A stretch of 64,000 nucleotides of DNA from CAZUGA01 sp964619885 (GTDB lineage: Bacteria > Pseudomonadota > Gammaproteobacteria > Methylococcales > UBA1147), in NCBI GenBank assembly GCA_964619885.1, contig CAZUGA010000020.1, forward strand, positions 1-64,000, given 5' to 3'. Made by a program: the position numbers and the translations under genes. Below are positions 43,892 through 51,932 of this stretch, piece after piece. Position 1 is the first letter of the stretch. The number at the start of each line of letters is the position of its first letter. Under the pieces are notes generated by a model, which did no database searches, was not told the DNA's origin, and saw only the letters and a list, made by a program, of their open reading frames with translations.

Positions 43892-45156
43892 CGGTCGTCA
43901 CAAACCAGCAGACAGTTTCTTCCCAGGCAGTTCGTGCTACATACGATGTTGCCAGCATTCGTTCGGATTTTCCGATTCTTGAGCAATCTGTGCGGGGTAA
44001 GCCTCTAATTTATCTGGATAACGCAGCGACATCGCACAAGCCTCGCGTTGTCATCGATGCCATCAGCCATGTTTATGAACATGATTATTCGAATGTTCAC
44101 CGGGGTGTACATACGTTAAGTGAACGGGCCACAGCTGCTTACGAAGGTGCGCGGGAGAAAGTACGGCAATTCGTTAACGCGAAAAGTGAGAAAGAAATTG
44201 TTTTTCTGCGAGGAACCACAGAAGCGATAAATTTAGTGGCACAGAGCTACGGTGGGGCCAATATAGGATCGGGTGATGAAATTTTGATTACAGCGATGGA
44301 GCATCACTCAAATATCGTACCGTGGCAAATGTTGTGTGAACGTTCTGGTGCTCGATTAACGGTCGTTCCGATCAATGAAAGTGGCGAACTAATAGCCGGT
44401 CAATTCGAACAGCTTTTGTCGAATAAAACCAAAATTGTTGCATTGTCGCATATGTCTAATGCGCTGGGGACGATCAATCCGGTTGCAGAAATGATCGCTT
44501 TGGCGCATCAATACGGGGTACCGGTTTTGTTGGATGGAGCCCAAGCAATGCCGCATATGTCGGTTGATGTGCAAGCTTTAGATTGTGATTTTTATGCATT
44601 TTCCGGGCACAAGATGTATGCGCCGGCTGGAATTGGCGTACTGTATGGTAAAGCCCAATTTCTTGAAGCGATGCCGCCGTACCAAGGTGGTGGCGATATG
44701 ATTCGGCAAGTGACGTTCGAAAAATCGGAATACAATTCAATTCCGTATAAGTTTGAAGCGGGTACACCGAGTATTGCTGACACCGTGGGGCTGGGGGTTG
44801 CGCTGGATTATTTGGATTCAGTCGGAATGGATCAAATAGCAGCTCACGAACAGCATCTGCTCCAATACGCGACGGAGCAATCGGAAAAAATCCCTGGATT
44901 GAAATTGATTGGTACGGCGGAAAACAAAGGTGCAATTCTATCTTTTGTATTGGAAACGGTTCACCCACACGATATTGGAACGGTGTTGGATCATTTGGGT
45001 GTCGCGGTGCGAGCCGGACATCATTGCGCGATGCCCGTTATGGATTTTTTTGAGGTCCCAGCGACTACCCGTGCGTCGTTTGCTATGTATAACACGATAG
45101 ATGAAGTTGATGTTTTGATGGACGGCCTCAAAGAAGTAATCAAGGTGTTCGGCTAA
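43882..45156 (+). CDS. sufS: Cysteine desulfurase SufS
   Basis: Class II PLP-dependent cysteine desulfurase that provides sulfur for SufBCD. The 424-residue protein has an N-terminal extension, the PLP-lysine region FSGHKMYAPAGIGVLYG, and the catalytic Cys in RAGHHCAMPVMDFF. AVRSDFPIL-type start IRSDFPILEQ is seen near residue 30. Its TAA overlaps the ATG of the scaffold gene that follows. As sufE is absent, the SufU-type protein is the likely sulfur acceptor. Confidence 0.96.
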   Translation: MAMTVVTNQQTVSSQAVRATYDVASIRSDFPILEQSVRGKPLIYLDNAATSHKPRVVIDAISHVYEHDYSNVHRGVHTLSERATAAYEGAREKVRQFVNAKSEKEIVFLRGTTEAINLVAQSYGGANIGSGDEILITAMEHHSNIVPWQMLCERSGARLTVVPINESGELIAGQFEQLLSNKTKIVALSHMSNALGTINPVAEMIALAHQYGVPVLLDGAQAMPHMSVDVQALDCDFYAFSGHKMYAPAGIGVLYGKAQFLEAMPPYQGGGDMIRQVTFEKSEYNSIPYKFEAGTPSIADTVGLGVALDYLDSVGMDQIAAHEQHLLQYATEQSEKIPGLKLIGTAENKGAILSFVLETVHPHDIGTVLDHLGVAVRAGHHCAMPVMDFFEVPATTRASFAMYNTIDEVDVLMDGLKEVIKVFG

Positions 45157-45608
45157 TGATGGGCGATCTGCGAGAACTGTACCAAGAGGTTATTTTTGAT
45201 CACAATCGGAATCCGCGTAATTTTTATGTTATGGAGGATGCCAATAGAAAAGTTGAGGGGTTCAATCCTCTTTGCGGAGATCGCTTAACCTTATATTTAT
45301 ATGTCCAGGACGGAGTCATCAAAAAAGCCAGTTTTCAAGGTTCCGGTTGTGCTATTTCTACAGCCTCGGTTTCGTTGATGACCGAAATGATATTGGATAA
45401 GACTGAAGAACAAACACAGCAGCTATTCGAGACATTTCATAAAATAACAACCGGCAAGGACGATGAGGTTAAACTGGAGGAGTTGGGTAAATTACAGGTT
45501 CTTGCAGGGGTTAAAGATTATCCGGCAAGAGTGAAATGTGCCACGTTAGCTTGGCATACGCTCGATGCCGCTATAAAAAATAATGCTGCGACAGTAACAA
45601 CGGAATAA
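45156..45608 (+). CDS. sufU: SufU/NifU-like Fe-S assembly protein
   Basis: A 150-residue IscU-like protein of the SUF branch. Ligand residues are in NPLCGDRLTLY, GSGCAISTASVS and VKCATLAWHTL, which give the three Cys and one Asp of the zinc-bound sulfur acceptor. In Gram-positive bacteria SufU takes persulfide from SufS by zinc exchange. It starts at ATG 45156 sharing one base with the sufS stop; a second ATG three bases on is equivalent. Confidence 0.92.
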   Translation: MMGDLRELYQEVIFDHNRNPRNFYVMEDANRKVEGFNPLCGDRLTLYLYVQDGVIKKASFQGSGCAISTASVSLMTEMILDKTEEQTQQLFETFHKITTGKDDEVKLEELGKLQVLAGVKDYPARVKCATLAWHTLDAAIKNNAATVTTE

Positions 45609-45689
45609 CCGCGTTGGCTGGAATTCGTTTAATTGATGAGCGTTTTGGCCTAGTCGCAACTAATTCCCAATAATTATTTAGAGGAAAGC

Positions 45690-46010
45690 ATGTCAGAATG
45701 GGTTGATGTGATCCAACAGCGCGCGTTTGCGCCGAACGAACGTATGGTTGTAGAGGTCGAAGGGAGCGAGGTTGCGGTATTTAATTTGAATGGTGAAATA
45801 TTCGCCATAGAAGATTTGTGCACACACGATGGCCAGGAATTGGCCAGTGGTGAGTTGTGTGGAGATCAAATTATTTGTCCTCGGCATGGCGCTCGATTTT
45901 GTATCAAAACGGGAAAGGCATTAACGCCGCCCGCCTACGAGGATGTTTATAGCTTTCCAGTACGAGTTAAAGACGGCATGATTCAGGTCTGTGATGACCG
46001 GTGGGATTGA
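45690..46010 (+). CDS. Rieske-type [2Fe-2S] ferredoxin (NirD/BphF-like)
   Basis: A 106-residue soluble Rieske protein. CTHDGQELASG and CPRHGARFC supply the Cys-x-His and Cys-x2-His ligands of the cluster. AGAGGAAAG precedes the ATG. It closes the SUF cluster 82 bases after sufU, as is known for other bacterial SUF loci, and may pass electrons during cluster assembly or serve an oxygenase elsewhere; the function is inferred. Confidence 0.9.
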   Translation: MSEWVDVIQQRAFAPNERMVVEVEGSEVAVFNLNGEIFAIEDLCTHDGQELASGELCGDQIICPRHGARFCIKTGKALTPPAYEDVYSFPVRVKDGMIQVCDDRWD

Positions 46011-46048
46011 GCGTTTTTGATTTACGTCATTTAGAGCAATTGTAAGCA

Positions 46049-46141
46049 TTGATTGACAATCAAAGGTAGCGTTGATATTTTTCACCGCCATTTTTCGGTA
46101 ACATATTTAACAGATGTCCCGCTCTACTCGTGGGTATCTGT
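46049..46141. other. Intergenic palindrome and stem-loop upstream of prfB
   Basis: A 15-base palindrome TTGATTG-A-CAATCAA at 46049-46063 is followed by ACAGAT (46110-46115) and ATCTGT (46136-46141), which can pair together with CCC and GGG inside. These may be an operator and a leader stem. The palindrome resembles an FNR site but has five, not four, central bases. Confidence 0.3.
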
Positions 46142-46211
46142 AAATCTTAAATTATTTATCGTGCCTAAACGCTCTCTCATGGGTACCGTGAAGCATTTGC
46201 GTATTTAGAAA

Positions 46212-47310
46212 ATGCAAGAATTAAACCCAATAATTAACAAGATTTCTGATCTCAAAAGCCGCGGCACAGCGCTTAGGGGGTATCTTTGACTTCGATAATA
46301 AGAAAGAACGGTTAACCGAAGTTCTTAGGGAGCTGGAGGATCCGGCGATTTGGAAAAATCAACAGGTTGCTCAAGCCTTGGGCCGTGAGCGGGGTCAGTT
46401 GGAAATTGTTGTCAGTACTTTGGAGGAACTGGAGCAATCATTGGACGAAGCTGCTGAGTTATTGAGTATGGCTTCCGACGATGATGATGCAGAAGCGGTT
46501 GAAAGTATTGTGCAGGACTTGGACGAGTTTGAATCTAACATTTCCGCGTTGGAATTTAGACGTATGTTTTCAGGTGAAATGGACGCGAATAATGCGTTTT
46601 TGGATATCCAATCAGGCTCTGGAGGAACCGAAGCACAAGATTGGGCTGAGATGCTGTTGCGGATGTATCTGCGCTGGGCTGAACGAAAAGGATTTAAAAC
46701 TGAACTGATTGAGGTGTCCGATGGTGAAGTAGCCGGCATCAAAAGTGCTACGGTAAAGATTGATGGAGACTATGCATTCGGTTGGTTGAAAACTGAAATT
46801 GGTGTGCACCGTCTGGTTCGAAAATCGCCATTTGATTCGGGTAATCGTCGACATACATCCTTTGCAGCGATATTTTGTTCCCCGGAAGTTGATGATGATA
46901 TAGATATCGATATAGACCCCGCGGATTTGCGCATCGATGTATACCGGGCAAGCGGGGCTGGGGGGCAACACGTTAACCGTACTGAATCAGCAGTACGAAT
47001 TACTCACGAACCTACCAATACCGTAGTGCAATGCCAAAATGATCGGTCGCAACATAAAAATAAAGCGACGGCGATGAAGCAGTTGAAAGCAAAATTATAC
47101 GAACTTGAAATATTGAAGCGTAGTGCTGAGCAACAACAGTTGGAGCAGTCAAAATCAGATATTGGTTGGGGCAGCCAAATTCGTTCTTATGTATTGGATC
47201 AATCGAGGATTAAAGATTTGAGAACCGGCGTAGAAACCGGCAATACCCAAGCTGTTTTGGATGGTGAATTGGACCCGTTTATAGAAGCCAGCCTTAAAAG
47301 CGGACTTTAG
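46212..47310 (+). CDS. prfB: Peptide chain release factor 2, with programmed +1 frameshift
   Basis: Terminates translation at UGA and UAA. The protein of about 365 residues is encoded in two frames: 46212-46286 (25 codons, then in-frame TGA at 46287-46289) and 46288-47310. The first part begins MQELNPIINKISDLKSR and the second resumes DFDNKKERLTE, matching RF2 exactly in length. Recognition motif SPF (in RKSPFDSGN) and the catalytic GGQ (GAGGQHVNR) are intact. The in-frame TGA senses RF2 shortage. lysS follows after 27 bases, as in E. coli. Confidence 0.97.
46271..46290 (+). promoter_or_regulatory. RF2 autoregulatory +1 frameshift site
   Basis: AGGGGG (46275-46280) acts as an internal Shine-Dalgarno, followed by TAT, the slippery CTT (46284-46286), and TGA C. 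This AGGGGG-TAT-CTT-TGA-C is the classic signal. When RF2 is scarce the ribosome slips +1 on CTT and continues; when it is abundant it stops after 25 codons. Confidence 0.97.
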
Positions 47311-47337
47311 TCGGCGCTTATAGATAGATACAAGTAG

Positions 47338-48825
47338 ATGTCAGATAAAGACGAACAGGAACAGATCAAACAACGACGTGCCAAACTTGAGAAATCGCGG
47401 CAAGACGGTCGGGCTTTTCCGACCGATTTTAGACGTGACGTAATGGCGGGTGAGCTGCGCGCCGAATACGATTCCAAGCATAATGAAACGTTGGAAGCGC
47501 AAGCCGTACGCGTCAAAATTGCCGGTCGCATGATGACGCGGCGCGTCATGGGCAAAGCAAGTTTTTGTCATATCCAGGATATGTCCGGAAAAATTCAGCT
47601 GTATGTAACCCGTGACGAGTTGGCTGATGGATTCTACAACGAGCAATTCAAAAAGTGGGATATTGGCGATATCGTGGGCGCCGAAGGATATCTTTTCAAA
47701 ACCAAGACGGGCGAATTGAGTGTCAAAGTTGATGCTATTCGATTGTTGACCAAAGCGTTGCGGCCGTTGCCGGAAAAATTTCATGGTTTGGCAGATCAGG
47801 AAATCAAATATCGTCAACGGTATCTTGATCTGATCATGAACGATGAAACGCGAGAAACCTTTTTTTTGCGTTCCAGAATTATATCTTTTATCCGTAATTT
47901 TCTTACAAAACTAGAATTTCTAGAGGTTGAAACCCCGATGATGCAGTCCTTACCGGGTGGGGCAACAGCAAGACCATTTGAAACTTTTCATAACGCGCTG
48001 GATATGAATTTGTTTTTGCGCATAGCCCCGGAACTTTATCTAAAGCGTCTAGTCGTTGGAGGATTCGAAAAGGTCTTTGAAATAAACCGAAATTTCCGTA
48101 ACGAGGGTTTGTCCACGCGGCATAATCCCGAATTTACCATGTTGGAGTTCTATCAGGCATACGCAGAGTACACAGACCTTATGGACTTGACTGAGGCAAT
48201 GTTTCGCGGAATCGCGAATGATGTAGTGGGTCAGTCCAAAATAACTTATCAAGACGAACAATATGATTTTGCGGAACCTTTTCAGCGGTTTACCGTGCTT
48301 GAATCTATTCTAAAATTTAATGATGGTTTGAAGGAACGGGATGTTGACGCCATAGAGCCAGCAAGAAAGGTGGCGGAACGGTTGAAAATCCCTCTAAAAG
48401 ATAGTTACGGTCTGGGTAAAACTCAGATTGAAATTTTTGAAAAAACCGTCGAACATCGTTTAATGGCCCCGACCTTTATCACGGCTTATCCGGTTGAAGT
48501 TTCACCGTTAGCACGGCGTAATGACGAAAATCCAAATGTGACTGATCGATTCGAGTTTTTTGTTGGGGGGCGTGAAATAGCCAATGGATTTACCGAATTG
48601 AACGATTCGGAAGATCAGGCCGAACGCTTCCGAAAACAAGTTGAAGAAAAAGACGCCGGTGACCTCGAGGCTATGCATTTCGACGAAGATTACATCGTTG
48701 CATTGGAGCATGGCATGCCGCCCACCGCCGGTGAAGGGATTGGTATCGACCGTCTGGTGATGCTGTTTTCAGATTCACCGTCTATTCGAGATGTACTATT
48801 GTTTCCTCAAATGCGATCTAAGTGA
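47338..48825 (+). CDS. lysS: Lysyl-tRNA synthetase, class II
   Basis: Charges tRNA-Lys. The 495 residues contain an N-terminal OB-fold anticodon domain (about 55-150), class II motif 2 (RNFRNEGLSTRHNPEFTM) and motif 3 (GEGIGIDRLVMLF). Standard length. Follows prfB in the usual prfB-lysS order. A short GC-rich stem (48841-48860) follows the stop and is shared with the convergent FliL-like gene. Confidence 0.97.
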   Translation: MSDKDEQEQIKQRRAKLEKSRQDGRAFPTDFRRDVMAGELRAEYDSKHNETLEAQAVRVKIAGRMMTRRVMGKASFCHIQDMSGKIQLYVTRDELADGFYNEQFKKWDIGDIVGAEGYLFKTKTGELSVKVDAIRLLTKALRPLPEKFHGLADQEIKYRQRYLDLIMNDETRETFFLRSRIISFIRNFLTKLEFLEVETPMMQSLPGGATARPFETFHNALDMNLFLRIAPELYLKRLVVGGFEKVFEINRNFRNEGLSTRHNPEFTMLEFYQAYAEYTDLMDLTEAMFRGIANDVVGQSKITYQDEQYDFAEPFQRFTVLESILKFNDGLKERDVDAIEPARKVAERLKIPLKDSYGLGKTQIEIFEKTVEHRLMAPTFITAYPVEVSPLARRNDENPNVTDRFEFFVGGREIANGFTELNDSEDQAERFRKQVEEKDAGDLEAMHFDEDYIVALEHGMPPTAGEGIGIDRLVMLFSDSPSIRDVLLFPQMRSK

Positions 48826-48840
48826 TCGCCGATTTTCAGG

Positions 48841-48860
48841 CCCTCGCCAAGACGCGAGGG
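48841..48860. terminator. GC-rich stem-loop between convergent lysS and FliL-like gene
   Basis: CCCTCGC (48841-48847) and GCGAGGG (48854-48860) form a 7-bp stem with a six-base loop, 15 bases after the lysS stop. No T-run follows on either strand, so efficiency is uncertain. Confidence 0.5.
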
Positions 48861-48928
48861 AGATTGAAAAGCTATTTCTATAGACGCATACTGCTAAAAA
48901 TGTGTCTCGATTCTTAACGGATAAAATT

Positions 48929-49321
48929 TTATTGAACCAGGAATTCGGTGAAAAATATATCCTCCAAGCTGCTATTGCTAGCGTATTTATCCAAGGTTGC
49001 CTGGGTTTGTTCCAGCGCTTTTTTGCGAAGATCTTCGCGTTGGCTTGAGGTGCTCAACTGGTCGGCAGCATAGTCGCTGAACAAGAGGATTAACGAATGT
49101 CGAATTACCGGTAAATGGGCTTTAATTTTTTCCACGTTATCTGATCCATCGATCATCAATTGAACATCTGCCCGTAGATAGCTTCGGTGACCACCTTGAA
49201 GATTGACGACAAAGTTTGGCGACAGCGGTAGATACTCGATAGTGTTGGTTTTTGCGTCTTCTTCGCTGTAAGCAGCGGAACTGATGAGTAAAAGATTGCA
49301 TAATAAGATTAGGTTTCGCAC
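48929..49321 (-). CDS. Orphan FliL-like exported protein
   Basis: A 130-residue protein with a signal peptide (about 1-19, LLLISSAAYS) and the FliL-like core: YLPLSPNFVVNLQGGHRSYLRADVQL-type beginning, an acidic HSLILLFSDYAADQLSTSSQR middle and a C-terminal DIFFTEFLVQ. Authentic FliL is anchored by a transmembrane helix and supports stator function; here the anchor is replaced by a signal sequence. No flagellar genes are adjacent. Its role is unknown; such exported FliL homologues are often found outside flagellar operons. Confidence 0.75.
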   Translation of the reverse strand: MRNLILLCNLLLISSAAYSEEDAKTNTIEYLPLSPNFVVNLQGGHRSYLRADVQLMIDGSDNVEKIKAHLPVIRHSLILLFSDYAADQLSTSSQREDLRKKALEQTQATLDKYASNSSLEDIFFTEFLVQ

Positions 49322-49502
49322 AAGATTCCTCTTTCAATTAGAATGGATTTAGGCATTTCGCAATGTTCCCAATTTTTTGGCGTTAGTCACTCTACAGCCG
49401 TATACGATGCATTTTTGCTTGGGATGCTTAGTTAGCAACAGAACAAAATTGTCTCGCTAAGATTATAGATCAAACTTTTACGTATTGGATGATGTGAATT
49501 TA

Positions 49503-50540
49503 ATGGCCAAGAATTTAGAAATGGGCCCGGTAATGTTGGATTTGGAAGGTGTAGACGTGTCTCTTTCTGAGGTGCGAAAGCTGCAACACCCAGGCACCGG
49601 CGGCGTTATACTTTTTTCAAGAAATTACACTGAGCCCGAGCAAGTAGAAGAATTGATTAAAGAAATCCGCTCGATTCGACGAGGGAATATATTGATCGCA
49701 GTGGATCAAGAGGGTGGTCGGGTGCAGCGTTTTTTGGATGGTTTTACGCGTTTGCCGCCTGCGTGTCGCTATGCGCAAATTGATCCATCGATTTGTACGG
49801 ATGCGCTGCATTTGGCGGAAGCGTCTGCTTGGCTCATGGCGACGGAATTACGCAGCATAGATGTCGATTTTAGTTTTGCGCCGGTATTGGACGTGGACTG
49901 TGGTATTAGTTCGATTATTGGTGACAGATCGTTTTCTTCTGATGCAGAAACAGTAAGCCAATTTGCGACGGCTTTTCGGAACGGTATGAACAGAGCCGGT
50001 ATGGCTGCTGTCGGAAAACATTTTCCCGGACACGGCGGGGTCGCAGCAGATTCTCATCTTGCTTTGCCTGTCGATGACCGCAAAGCTGCATTAATTTTAA
50101 AAAACGATTTGTTGCCATTCAAGCGGTTGATAGAGGACGGTTTGGAAGCGGTTATGCCTGCGCATGTTGTGTATTCGGCGTTGGATGCTTGTCCTGCAGG
50201 TTTTTCAGAGTTCTGGATCAAACAGGTATTACGTAAACGATTGGGATTTGAAGGGGCAATATTTAGCGATGATTTGAGTATGGCCGGTGCGGAATACGCT
50301 GGTGGTTATCTGGGACGAGCGGAACTCGCTTTAGGGGCTGGCTGCGATATGATTCTGGTTTGTAATCAGCCAGATGAGGCTGAGCAGTTACTTGATCAAA
50401 TTCGTGGGGATAGGCCGGATTTGATTCAGCGGCGCTTGGTTAATATGCTTGGGCGTTCCCGAATGACAAGAATGGAATTGATCAACGACAATGAACGACT
50501 AAAAATTCTATCCCGCTTGCAAGAATTGGAATCTAACTGA
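49503..50540 (+). CDS. nagZ: Beta-N-acetylhexosaminidase NagZ
   Basis: Cleaves N-acetylglucosamine from muropeptides in the cytoplasm during peptidoglycan recycling, and affects AmpC induction in some species. The protein of about 345 residues starts GPVMLDLEGVDVSL after a short N-terminus, has VAVDQEGGRVQRF-like AVDQEGGRVQRF, the catalytic loop KHFPGHGGVAADSH and SDDLSMAGAE with the nucleophilic Asp. The start is unclear: ATG 49503 is chosen, with TTG 49485 and ATG 49521 also possible. hpt begins on its last base. Confidence 0.93.
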   Translation: MAKNLEMGPVMLDLEGVDVSLSEVRKLQHPGTGGVILFSRNYTEPEQVEELIKEIRSIRRGNILIAVDQEGGRVQRFLDGFTRLPPACRYAQIDPSICTDALHLAEASAWLMATELRSIDVDFSFAPVLDVDCGISSIIGDRSFSSDAETVSQFATAFRNGMNRAGMAAVGKHFPGHGGVAADSHLALPVDDRKAALILKNDLLPFKRLIEDGLEAVMPAHVVYSALDACPAGFSEFWIKQVLRKRLGFEGAIFSDDLSMAGAEYAGGYLGRAELALGAGCDMILVCNQPDEAEQLLDQIRGDRPDLIQRRLVNMLGRSRMTRMELINDNERLKILSRLQELESN

Positions 50541-51088
50541 TGGATGAAATAGATGATATTAAACGGGTAAAGACTGAAGCGGAATTGATTTTCTCAGAGC
50601 AGGAAATTGACACCGCGATTGGGCAAATGTCCAAAGCCATCAGTGAATCCATGGCCGAATCGAATCCGCTGTTAATATGTATCGTTAATGGTGGCATTCC
50701 ATTGGCAGCACAACTGATGTTGCGTTGCGATTTCCCAATGACAAACGATATCGTTTATGCGACGCGTTACCAGGGCAATACCGTAGGCAATGAACTTAGT
50801 TGGTTGGTTAAACCCCAGCAGCCAATAAAAGGTAGGACGGTATTGTTAGTCGACGATATATTGGATGAAGGAATCACGCTGCAGGCGATTTGTAATTATT
50901 GTAAGGATCAGGGCGCGATCAATGTTTATAGTGCTGTATTGGTGGACAAGAAAATAGGGAGGGCAAAACCGATACAAGCTGATTTTATTGGGTTGGTTGC
51001 CGAGAATCGTTATTTGTTTGGTTACGGGATGGATTATAAGGGCTATTTCAGAAATTCTAGAGGGATATATGCCTGTAAAATCGACTAG
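50540..51088 (+). CDS. hpt: Hypoxanthine phosphoribosyltransferase
   Basis: Salvages hypoxanthine and guanine to IMP and GMP. The 182 residues contain the PRPP loop VLLVDDILDEGITLQ and the conserved VGNELSW and ADFIGLVAENRYLFGYGMD. Start and stop codons of nagZ and hpt share one base. The next gene overlaps its end by 20 bases, so salvage of the MtnP product hypoxanthine is encoded in one unit. Confidence 0.93.
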   Translation: MDEIDDIKRVKTEAELIFSEQEIDTAIGQMSKAISESMAESNPLLICIVNGGIPLAAQLMLRCDFPMTNDIVYATRYQGNTVGNELSWLVKPQQPIKGRTVLLVDDILDEGITLQAICNYCKDQGAINVYSAVLVDKKIGRAKPIQADFIGLVAENRYLFGYGMDYKGYFRNSRGIYACKID

Positions 51089-51848
51089 AGAGTTTGACTC
51101 CAATTCTAGTCTACTCGGTGTTATTGGTGGCACCGGCCTGACACATCTGCCGGGGTTGGAAATTGTGGACACAAAGGATGCGACGACAGAATTCGGGGTA
51201 CCATCGGCGGGCTTGCTGTTTGGGGAATATTATGGGCGGGACGTTGTATTTCTTGCACGACATGGGAGCCAACATAGTATTCCACCGCATGAAATTAACT
51301 ATAGAGCCAATATCTCGGCGCTGAAAACAGTCGGTGTCAAGGAGGTCATCGCGGTTGCCGCGGTCGGGGGTATTCATGCGGCGGCAAAACCGGGAAGAAT
51401 AGTGCTTCCAGATCAGCTTATTGATTATACGGGGGGCAGGGAAAGTACTTTTTATGATGGTGGTCAAAATGGGGTTCGGCATATTGATTTTAGCTGGCCG
51501 TATAGTAAAGCCCTAAGAACTAGGTTGCTACAAGCCGCATCCACTAGCGGTATAGACGTGTTGGAAGGCGCGGTTTATGGGTGTACCAATGGCCCAAGAT
51601 TGGAGACTGCTGCAGAGATCATGCGCATGGAGCAAGATGGTTGTGATTTAGTGGGTATGACTGGGATGCCGGAAACCGTGCTGGCTAGGGAGGCGGGGTT
51701 CGAATATGCGTGTTGCGCGGTGGTTGCGAATTGGGCGGCGGGAAAATCGAATGGGGAAATTACCATGGAAGACATTGAGAAAAACATGGAACGCGGCTTT
51801 GCTGATTTCGAACCTCTTTTACGTGCATTCTTGAATGTAAACAATTAG
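51069..51848 (+). CDS. mtnP: S-methyl-5'-thioinosine phosphorylase
   Basis: Phosphorolyses methylthioinosine to hypoxanthine and methylthioribose-1-phosphate in methionine and purine salvage. The 259-residue protein has LGVIGGTGLTHLPG, RHGSQHSIPPHEINYRANI and NGPRLETAAEIMRMEQDGCD, the MTAP/PNP family blocks; similarity to the Pseudomonas MTI phosphorylase suggests inosine rather than adenosine specificity, but this is inferred. AGGGAT precedes ATG 51069, inside the end of hpt. nagZ, hpt, mtnP and mfd lie together, close to the Pseudomonas order. Confidence 0.9.
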   Translation: MPVKSTREFDSNSSLLGVIGGTGLTHLPGLEIVDTKDATTEFGVPSAGLLFGEYYGRDVVFLARHGSQHSIPPHEINYRANISALKTVGVKEVIAVAAVGGIHAAAKPGRIVLPDQLIDYTGGRESTFYDGGQNGVRHIDFSWPYSKALRTRLLQAASTSGIDVLEGAVYGCTNGPRLETAAEIMRMEQDGCDLVGMTGMPETVLAREAGFEYACCAVVANWAAGKSNGEITMEDIEKNMERGFADFEPLLRAFLNVNN

Positions 51849-51932
51849 AACTACTTGCTTTGCTGTGGATCTAGGTTTGTTCCGATCAGTCAGATAGAAA
51901 ACAACCTGTGGATTGTAAAGAGCCATCTAATA

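Noticed and set aside
46049..46063. FNR-like palindrome upstream of prfB
   Set aside because: TTGAT and ATCAA are separated by five bases, while FNR needs four, and the location is not typical for an FNR target.
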